Shown here: positions 7,746 to 13,590 of the stretch, in pieces | Layout: each line of letters begins with the position of its first letter | How positions within the stretch are numbered: position 1 is the first letter of the stretch | DNA from: MGIIb-O3 sp046710875 | Lineage (GTDB): Archaea > Thermoplasmatota > Poseidoniia > Poseidoniales > Thalassarchaeaceae | DNA length: 29,486 bases | NCBI GenBank assembly: GCA_046710875.1 | Contig: JBKEHQ010000007.1 | Location: 1-29,486, forward strand | Direction of reading: 5' to 3' | Program-made: the position numbers and the translations under genes | Notes under the pieces: generated by a model | Told to the model about the DNA's origin: nothing | The model's input: only the letters and a program-made list of their open reading frames with translations | Databases searched by the model: none

Positions 7746-8699
7746 GTGAAGAAATTTAAAGATAAGAAAATTCTTCCGAAAGTAGAAGAAGCACCTCTGA
7801 TAATTGATATCGAATTCACTGAAACAGAAGATGATCATAGTATAGCGAATACTGATATATATGAAGAAATAGAGACTACTAAATCAATTAATCCCATTCA
7901 TTTACCTAAATCTTTGGCAACCCCTAAAGGAAGAGCTAGAATTGTTACAGTAATCAATCAAAAGGGAGGAGTTGGAAAAACAACTACTGTGATAAATATA
8001 GCAGCCCAATTAGCACTCAGGGGATTTAATATATTAGTAATTGATTCAGATTCACAAGGTAATTGCGCAACTGGGCTAGGAGTCGACAAAAGTAAAGTTA
8101 AGGAAACTACTAGAGATTTAATACTAAATCCAGAAACAGCAATTAGTGCTAGACATGCTACAGCAGTTGAGAGATTACACATTATAGTTGGAGATAAAAA
8201 TCTCATAGGTCTAGAACAAGAAATGCTAAGACAATTAGGACGTGAAAGGCGACTATTGGAGGCATTAAATCCCCTATTGCCTCATTATGATATAATTTTT
8301 ATTGATACTCCTCCATCTTTAGGGCTAGTTACGATAAATGCACTAGTTGCTAGTGATGGTCTATTGATTCCTGTTCAAACTGAATATTTTGCTTTAGAAG
8401 GACTTGCATTATTATCAGGTACCATAAGAGAAGTTAGAAATCTTCTAAATCCTAATTTAGGAGTAGATGGCGTCCTTTTAACTATGCATTCTTCAACAAT
8501 GTTAAATCAACAAGTCGCGAATGAAATATTAGACAACTTCCCAGAATTAATAGTCAAAACTCCAATTCGTAGAAATATAAAACTTGCAGAAGCCCCTAGT
8601 CACGGAATACCAATTCATCTTTATGATCCTAATAGTACCGGGGGTCAAGATTATCAAGAAATAACAACTGTATTAGCAAGACGTTGGGGCTTAATCTAA
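7746..8699 (+). CDS. parA: Soj-type ParA chromosome-partition ATPase
   Basis: A 317-aa deviant-Walker ATPase. Motifs: Walker A KGGVGKTT (73-80, signature K73 and K78), Walker A' IDSDSQGN (99-106; the usual DPQGN is DSQGN here), Walker B FIDTPPSLG (D187), and the C-terminal block RRNIKLAEAPSHGIPI with YDPNSTGG, which is typical of chromosomal Soj/ParA and contributes to DNA binding. The first 63 residues are an acidic extension not usual in Soj. The start is GTG 7746; no strong Shine-Dalgarno is seen. ParA normally forms ATP-dependent dimers on DNA and is stimulated by the N-terminus of ParB. No ParB domain protein is encoded in the window. The next gene starts on the last base of the parA stop (TAATG), implying coupled translation. 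Confidence 0.92.
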   Translation: MKKFKDKKILPKVEEAPLIIDIEFTETEDDHSIANTDIYEEIETTKSINPIHLPKSLATPKGRARIVTVINQKGGVGKTTTVINIAAQLALRGFNILVIDSDSQGNCATGLGVDKSKVKETTRDLILNPETAISARHATAVERLHIIVGDKNLIGLEQEMLRQLGRERRLLEALNPLLPHYDIIFIDTPPSLGLVTINALVASDGLLIPVQTEYFALEGLALLSGTIREVRNLLNPNLGVDGVLLTMHSSTMLNQQVANEILDNFPELIVKTPIRRNIKLAEAPSHGIPIHLYDPNSTGGQDYQEITTVLARRWGLI

Positions 8700-9649
8700 T
8701 GTCAAGGCGTGTATTGGGAAGAAATTTAGATTCATTATCCAGTCTTGCTGAAGATGGGCCCAACCTTTCTAGTTTTACACAACATAGTACTTCTCCAATA
8801 GATTCGCCGAAAGTTGCCGTTTTCTGGATGATTTTCGGAAGTATTTGCTTTGGTACGATGAATGCATTAGTTAAGTGGACAGCTTCCAATGCAGATGTTT
8901 GGATGATAATATTAATCAGATCAGTCGTTATTGCATTAATTGTAGCAATTATTGCTAATTTGAATAATATCACCTTAGTACCAAAAGATACCAAAACTAT
9001 GTTTTTAAGGTGTTTATCAGGCCTAATTGCAATGATATTATATTTTTCAGCACTTGCAAGAATTCCGATAGGGCAGGCTGTTACTTTACAATATACTGCC
9101 CCTTTATTTGTAGCCCTGTTATCAGGTCGAATAATAAGAGAAAAAGTATCTCCTTCAATTTTTATTCTTCTTATTTTATCTTTTTTTGGTATAATTTTAG
9201 TTATATCGCCGACAACTGAAAAAATTGAACCAGATGCATTTTTAGCTCTAGGATCAGGTTTTTTTGCTGCATTAGCATATATTTTCGTAAGGAAACTAAG
9301 ACAAACCGATTCGCCTGCAAGTGTTGTTTTTTGGTTTGCAATATTTTCTATTCTTGGAAGTGTAATACAAGCAGCACCTGATTTAAATTCCCTAACTCCT
9401 AAGATTTTACTTGCATTAGTTGGAGTAGGAATTGGCGCTGGAGGGGGGCAAATTGGAATAACAATGGCTTATCACAAAGCAAATGCAGCCTGGGTAAGTG
9501 CATTTTCATATCTTACAGTTATAATTGCAACATTTTATGGTTACTTAATTTTTGATGAAACTCTTACTATTACTAACATAATTGGAGGTATTATGATAGT
9601 TTGCTCCGGTGTCGCTTTAGTATTTATTTCTCCAACAGTTAAAAAATAA
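8699..9649 (+). CDS. EamA/DMT-family transporter with ParB-like N-terminal peptide
   Basis: A 316-aa protein with about ten hydrophobic helices from residue 38 on, in two EamA repeats (first about 40-170, second about 177-312), as in drug/metabolite exporters of the DMT superfamily; substrate unknown. The first 37 residues are a hydrophilic extension not needed by the fold. It begins MSRRVLGRNLDSLSS, closely matching the N-terminal box of ParB proteins (for example M-S-x-K-x-LGRGLxALL) that binds and stimulates ParA. The ATG at 8699 shares its A with the parA stop codon, the position parB usually occupies. No helix-turn-helix or ParB nuclease-like domain is present. Transporter family is firm; ParA contact is inference. 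The gene ends six bases before the convergent deiodinase-like gene. Confidence 0.88.
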   Translation: MSRRVLGRNLDSLSSLAEDGPNLSSFTQHSTSPIDSPKVAVFWMIFGSICFGTMNALVKWTASNADVWMIILIRSVVIALIVAIIANLNNITLVPKDTKTMFLRCLSGLIAMILYFSALARIPIGQAVTLQYTAPLFVALLSGRIIREKVSPSIFILLILSFFGIILVISPTTEKIEPDAFLALGSGFFAALAYIFVRKLRQTDSPASVVFWFAIFSILGSVIQAAPDLNSLTPKILLALVGVGIGAGGGQIGITMAYHKANAAWVSAFSYLTVIIATFYGYLIFDETLTITNIIGGIMIVCSGVALVFISPTVKK

Positions 9650-9655
9650 ACTATC

Positions 9656-10330
9656 TCACTCCTTCCATTTGATGACTTCAGACATATTTTTACGGCTAAG
9701 ATTCGGGACCTTTGCTTCATCTGCGGGATATCCAACTGGCATTAGCAACATTGCATGTTCGTGTTTTGGACGATTCAGTATATCTCTAAGAAAGCCCATT
9801 GGGGAAGGAGTATGGGTCAAAGTAACAAGGCCCATATTTTGTATGGCAGATATAAATATTCCAATTGCAATGCCACAAGATTCCTGTGAATAATAAGTAG
9901 GCCCCCATTCTAAATTTTTTCGTTGTCTTTTTGTCTGCCTAAATATGACGACTATCCAGGGAGCATCTGTTATGTGTTCTTTGACATAATCTGTACCTAG
10001 TGGCTTTAATAATTCAGACCATGATTCTGGCATCCTATTACTGTAAGTTTTAATTTCTTCTTTTTCAGATGCATCACGTATTTTTCTCTTTAATTCTTCA
10101 TTCGAAATTACAACAAAAGTCCAAGGTTGAAGATGAGCGCCCGATGGTGCAGTACTTGCCGTTCTAATTGCAACTTCTATTAATTCACGTTCAACATTTT
10201 TATTTGAAAAATGTCTTGTAGTTCGCCTCCTATTCATCATTTTATAGAATGATAGCGATCGTTCTTTCATTTCTTCGAATGGCATCTCATTAAAATCTAA
10301 ATCAATAAAATCCAATTCATTGTCTGACAC
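9656..10330 (-). CDS. Iodotyrosine deiodinase-like nitroreductase-family flavoprotein
   Basis: A 224-aa FMN protein of the nitroreductase fold. RRRTTRHFS (34-42) is the phosphate-binding arginine cluster and APSGAHLQPWTFVV (61-74) matches iodotyrosine deiodinase (IYD), as do GLVTLTHTPSPMGFLRDIL (167-185) and LMPVGYPADEAKVP (196-209). IYD recognises the halotyrosine zwitterion with a Glu-Tyr-Lys triad; here E92, Y96 and K117 occur at the same spacing (E, +4 Y, +21 K) as the mammalian enzyme. That supports reductive dehalogenation of halotyrosines or a similar substrate rather than generic nitroreduction. The start is GTG 10330 with GGAGGT seven bases upstream, inside the preceding gene, which overlaps by 14 bases; translation is likely coupled. 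The activity is inferred from motifs. Confidence 0.85.
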   Translation of the reverse strand: MSDNELDFIDLDFNEMPFEEMKERSLSFYKMMNRRRTTRHFSNKNVERELIEVAIRTASTAPSGAHLQPWTFVVISNEELKRKIRDASEKEEIKTYSNRMPESWSELLKPLGTDYVKEHITDAPWIVVIFRQTKRQRKNLEWGPTYYSQESCGIAIGIFISAIQNMGLVTLTHTPSPMGFLRDILNRPKHEHAMLLMPVGYPADEAKVPNLSRKNMSEVIKWKE

Positions 10331-10895
10331 GATTAGACCTCCATTGTTTTGGCTTAATCAATAATGCAATTAAGATTGAAGATATTGCAATCAAAACTTC
10401 AAATCCAGGAATACTACGATTATTATCTTCTGAATTACATGAATCTCCAGATCCTCCCCATTCTTTTCCGTCAAACCAACAATTCGACCAAACTTTCCAT
10501 CCAAAACCATTTTCGGGAACATTTGTTTCTTCACCATCGCTCCAATTCATCTCAATACGCCAATTCAGGTAGCTCGCATCTTCAATTATGATTAACGAAC
10601 TCTCCCATATTTTCCCATTATCTGATGTTGTCATATTATTATTTTGAGGTGGATAGCAAACTCCAGAGTTTATGCAAATTTGAGTTACCCAAATCATAGA
10701 TGTATTGTTTTCTGCTGTATCATCATCCAATGTTATTGATATATTATAAATCTCAGATTCAATAACGATATTTTGATATTCCATTGATGATATCCCAGTT
10801 TCTTCAAGACTCATATTTTCATTTATACCTCCCTCAGATCCTAGTACATTTTGTAAAAGTATCAATAAAATTATCAGTGATATTACCTTATGCAT
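10317..10895 (-). CDS. Secreted PGF-CTERM-anchored surface protein, 192 aa
   Basis: Residues 1-19 form a signal peptide (MHK, then a leucine/isoleucine-rich core and NVLGS). The mature part is acidic and carries several N-glycosylation sequons (NMS, NIS, NTS, NMT, NWS, NRS) and four cysteines in its middle and later part. The C-terminus is PGFEVLIAISSILIALLI (163-180) followed by the basic tail KPKQWRSNR. This is the PGF-CTERM tripartite signal (PGF motif, helix, basic end) processed by archaeosortase A in archaea, so the protein is probably cleaved and lipid-anchored at the cell surface. No recognised functional domain lies between. ATG 10895 has GGAGAT just upstream. It overlaps the deiodinase-like gene by 14 bases and follows the PUA gene by 39 bases, all on one strand. 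Confidence 0.8.
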   Translation of the reverse strand: MHKVISLIILLILLQNVLGSEGGINENMSLEETGISSMEYQNIVIESEIYNISITLDDDTAENNTSMIWVTQICINSGVCYPPQNNNMTTSDNGKIWESSLIIIEDASYLNWRIEMNWSDGEETNVPENGFGWKVWSNCWFDGKEWGGSGDSCNSEDNNRSIPGFEVLIAISSILIALLIKPKQWRSNRVRQ

Positions 10896-10934
10896 ATTAT
10901 CTCCAATAATTTAAATTAAATTAACCCTCTTCAT

Positions 10935-11438
10935 TTAAGTTTCTAATTCCCACAGTTCATCGCCAATCCAATGTATAGTTTCTATTGCCTTTCCTTTGAC
11001 CATATTTATCATATCCAAGCCACTTACAGTCGCCATTCCTATGGCAAGTGGCTTACTATGTTGTTGATCTTTTATCCAAATTAATTCACCCTTTTCAATT
11101 GATTCATGTGCAAGATGAATGCCAGCCCCCATGCAGTCAGCCCCATTCATCAAAAATGGTATTGCACCATGGTCAACTGCTGCCCATCTAGTATCGGGCA
11201 TCCATTCAAGGATCCCTCTAATTGTTGGGAACCAAATTTTCTTATTTCCTACAGAAATTAAAAACGCCAATATTTTCCTATCAACTAATAATATATCCTT
11301 CCCATCAAAGTGTCCCTTTTCTAAAAATTTAGAAGAAATATCAATATTTAACCCTGTATGTGATGTTATTTCCTCAATTATGTGTTTAACTTGCTTATAC
11401 CTTACTGGAGTACGCCTTCGCAACCTCTTCTCACTCAC
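10935..11438 (-). CDS. PUA-domain protein of the MCT-1/Tma20 family
   Basis: A 167-aa protein. The C-terminal PUA domain (about 84-165) carries AAVDHGAIPFLMNGADCMGAGI and ends GKAIETIHWIGDELWEL. Both blocks closely follow eukaryotic MCTS1/Tma20 (VDKGAIKFVLSGANIMCPG and GIENIHYLNDGLW), with a smaller N-terminal domain in front. In eukaryotes MCTS1 with DENR acts on the 40S subunit in recycling and reinitiation; archaeal members are predicted ribosome-associated RNA-binding proteins. The start is GTG 11438, preceded by TGTTCGGAAGGGC. It is divergent from the eS8 gene across a 102-base promoter region, which fits a translation role, and is probably first in a three-gene unit with the PGF-CTERM and deiodinase-like genes. 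Confidence 0.85.
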   Translation of the reverse strand: MSEKRLRRRTPVRYKQVKHIIEEITSHTGLNIDISSKFLEKGHFDGKDILLVDRKILAFLISVGNKKIWFPTIRGILEWMPDTRWAAVDHGAIPFLMNGADCMGAGIHLAHESIEKGELIWIKDQQHSKPLAIGMATVSGLDMINMVKGKAIETIHWIGDELWELET

Positions 11439-11451
11439 GCCCTTCCGAACA
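11439..11451 (-). promoter_or_regulatory. Ribosome-binding element of the PUA-protein gene
   Basis: The minus strand reads TGTTCGGAAGGGC immediately before GTG 11438, one base different from the element before the NSUN-like gene (1633-1645). GGAAGGG serves as a Shine-Dalgarno-like tract at very short spacing and supports the GTG start. Confidence 0.4.
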
Positions 11452-11480
11452 AATCATAGACGAATAAGATATCTTTTCTT

Positions 11481-11500
11481 AATTTATTAAATAATATTTT
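11481..11500 (+). promoter_or_regulatory. TATA-like region for the eS8-SRP19 genes
   Basis: The AT-only run containing TTTATTAAATAATATTTTT lies about 41-60 bases before the eS8 start in the divergent gap to the PUA gene. A transcription start near 11515 would leave a 25-base leader containing GGCGGGAGG right before the ATG. Evidence is position and composition only. Confidence 0.35.
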
Positions 11501-11540
11501 TGCCAATCTATTGAAATAAGGGTGGACGGTCGGCGGGAGG

Positions 11541-11936
11541 ATGGCAAAGTGGCATGGCATATCTCGTCGCAAACCTAGCGGAGGTCGTTTGAAGCGCCCT
11601 AGTAGATACCGAGGTAAGAGAAAAACAGAAATTTCAAGTGAAAATCAGTTTGCCTTTGTTGGAGAGAATAATATTCGTAAATTATATCGTAAAACCGCAG
11701 GATCACAAACTGTTCGTGTTTTATCAGTAAGCAATATCAATGTCAATAAACCCAAAGAAGGAAAAACAATCCGAGCTAAAATTACTAATGTAATCAATAA
11801 TGATGCAGATTCTAACTATGTTAGGCGTAATATTGTTACGAAAGGCGCAATAGTCGAAACTGATGTAGGGCAAGTCAAAGTTACTAGCCGTCCGGGTATG
11901 CATGGTGTAGTAAGTGGCGTTTTACTCGAAGACTAA
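11541..11936 (+). CDS. rps8e: Small ribosomal subunit protein eS8
   Basis: A 131-aa archaeal eS8. The N-terminus MAKWHGISRRKPSGGR is the family signature, followed by the basic KRPSRYRGKRKTEI, and the C-terminal beta domain with VRRNIVTKGAIVETD and VTSRPGMHGVVSGVL. Length matches archaeal eS8 (about 125-130 aa), shorter than the eukaryotic protein. The start is ATG 11541, with GGGAGG directly adjacent; the tight spacing is unusual but no other start fits the conserved MAKWHG. SRP19 follows 47 bases later on the same strand, a plausible two-gene translation/targeting unit. Confidence 0.97.
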   Translation: MAKWHGISRRKPSGGRLKRPSRYRGKRKTEISSENQFAFVGENNIRKLYRKTAGSQTVRVLSVSNINVNKPKEGKTIRAKITNVINNDADSNYVRRNIVTKGAIVETDVGQVKVTSRPGMHGVVSGVLLED

Positions 11937-11983
11937 ATCTTGCAAAATACTAAAATAATCTCACCTATGAGGTTCTCAGTAGT

Positions 11984-12421
11984 ATGACTCGTGACTCAAG
12001 AAAAATGAGAATTTGGACTCGTTATTTTGATTCAAAACTCAGTCGTTCCAATGGCCGCCGTGTTCCCAAAGAGGCAAGTATTCCAAATCCTTCCTTGGAT
12101 GCAATAATTTGGGCTGCAAGAGATGCTGGAATAAGTAAAATGAAGCGAGAAGAAGATGCAAAACATCCTTCAAGGCCATTTTCCAAAGAGGGCATGTTGA
12201 TCTTATCAACTAAAGATGCTTTAGAATCCACTAAGGCTGAAAGTAAAGAAGGAGTCTTACAATCAATTGGACTAAGGTTAAGAAAAAATTACTCCAACTC
12301 AAAACTAGAAAATAAATCTACAACTATTAACAGACCAGGAAATCGGCAAAAACTTTCTCAGAGAAAGTCATTCAAAAATAAAGCTAAATCTTCAAAGCGT
12401 AAGAAAAAATTTGGCCGTTAG
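11984..12421 (+). CDS. srp19: Signal recognition particle 19 kDa protein
   Basis: A 145-aa protein with the SRP19 fold signature: IWTRYFDSKLSRSNGRRVPK near the N-terminus (residues 9-28), the helix NPSLDAIIWAARDAGI, and AKHPSRPFSKEGMLIL (58-73). SRP19 binds the tips of SRP RNA helices 6 and 8 and helps SRP54 assemble. The domain ends near residue 100; the remainder is a lysine/arginine/serine-rich tail (ending SSKRKKKFGR), longer than in most archaeal SRP19 and probably a disordered RNA-contacting extension. ATG 11984 follows GAGGTT at about ten bases; an internal ATG 12005 (MRIW) is possible. The TAG stop overlaps the convergent aminotransferase stop by four bases. Confidence 0.93.
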   Translation: MTRDSRKMRIWTRYFDSKLSRSNGRRVPKEASIPNPSLDAIIWAARDAGISKMKREEDAKHPSRPFSKEGMLILSTKDALESTKAESKEGVLQSIGLRLRKNYSNSKLENKSTTINRPGNRQKLSQRKSFKNKAKSSKRKKKFGR

Positions 12422-13449
12422 ACATCAATTTCCATCATCCAGCCAAATATATCTTCTGATTTCCTATTTTGTATTGATACTAAACTATCATAGATATCTC
12501 TAGTGATTTCACCAACTCCTCCATTACAAAATTCTACAACAATATCTCCATGTTTTATCGAACCAATCGACGATACTACTGCTGCAGTTCCTGCACAGAA
12601 ACACTCATCAGCAGTCAGTGCATATTCAACATCTATTTTTTCTTCTCTAACTTCATAACCCTTTGATCTTGCAAGTTCTATAATTGACAATCTAGTTATT
12701 CCTCCCAAAATTGTTCCAGTTAGTTCAGGAGTAGATATTACGCCATTTTTTATACAGAAAAAGTTTGCTGCCCCAACTTCTTCTACATATTTATGATTAA
12801 CAGCATCAAGATATATTATTTCAGCAAATCCTTCTGATTTGGCATTCTTAGAAGGTACCATGCCCGGGGCATAATTCCCTATCGCTTTTACGCCACCGGA
12901 TCCTCCCGGTGCGGCTCTATGATGATTTTCAGAAATCTTTAATGAAGTTGGTTTTAATCCTCCTTTAAAATATGGTCCAACTGGCGAGACATAAACTAAA
13001 AATGTATAATCAGGTGCAGGCGATACTCCCAATATTGGGCCACTTCCCATTAACAGAGGACGAATGTATAGTGTACCCTTTCCTGCAGGTGGAATCCATC
13101 TGGAATTTTCTCGAACTGTCTTTATTACTGCATCAATAAATATGTCTTCAGGAACTTCTGGCATTCCGAGTCTTCTAGCTCCCATTTGCATCCTTTTTGC
13201 ATTTTCCTTTGGACGAAATAATACTACACTACCATCTATGGCCCTATATGCTTTCATTCCTTCAAACAACCCTTGTCCATAATTAAGTACGCCAGCAGCA
13301 GGAGAAATACTTAGATTTTGAAAATCTTGCATCTTTCCAATCTCCCATTCTTCTCCTTGTTTACAATTCGATATGTACATTCTATCTGTCTCTCTAAAAC
13401 TGAATGTAAGATTTTCCCAATCTATGGCAGAATATTTTTTTTCCATCAT
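12418..13449 (-). CDS. ilvE: Branched-chain amino acid aminotransferase
   Basis: A 343-aa fold-type IV PLP enzyme that interconverts leucine, isoleucine and valine with their 2-oxo acids using glutamate. Landmarks: NYGQGLFEGMKAYR (56-69), RPKENAKRM, YIRPLLMGSG (128-137), the Schiff-base lysine K188 in GGVKAIGNYA, YVEEVGAANFF (221-231) and FCAGTAAVVSSIG (284-296) near the C-terminus. Length and these blocks match the longer bacterial/eukaryotic BCAT subgroup rather than the roughly 300-aa short IlvE. The start could be M1 or M2 (adjacent ATGs). No other branched-chain genes adjoin it. It faces PolB divergently across 141 bases. Confidence 0.93.
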   Translation of the reverse strand: MMEKKYSAIDWENLTFSFRETDRMYISNCKQGEEWEIGKMQDFQNLSISPAAGVLNYGQGLFEGMKAYRAIDGSVVLFRPKENAKRMQMGARRLGMPEVPEDIFIDAVIKTVRENSRWIPPAGKGTLYIRPLLMGSGPILGVSPAPDYTFLVYVSPVGPYFKGGLKPTSLKISENHHRAAPGGSGGVKAIGNYAPGMVPSKNAKSEGFAEIIYLDAVNHKYVEEVGAANFFCIKNGVISTPELTGTILGGITRLSIIELARSKGYEVREEKIDVEYALTADECFCAGTAAVVSSIGSIKHGDIVVEFCNGGVGEITRDIYDSLVSIQNRKSEDIFGWMMEIDV

Positions 13450-13567
13450 CTCTTCGACTCCAATTATATATCACGCACAGCAGTGAGTTTTCAATAATTC
13501 CTATTACTATTACTCTTTAGGCATTATTTTATTCGAATCTCACACATAAATTGAATATCTTACAGTC

Positions 13568-13590
13568 ACCCCTAAGATGGGGTTGGAACC
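13568..13590 (+). promoter_or_regulatory. Two mutually exclusive small hairpins abutting the polB start
   Basis: Directly before the polB ATG the sequence can form ACCCC-TAAGAT-GGGGT (13568-13583) or GGTT-GG-AACC (13581-13590). The two share bases 13581-13583, so only one can form at a time. If these lie in the mRNA leader they could affect initiation. The leader length is unknown and both stems are short, so this is weak. Confidence 0.2.
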
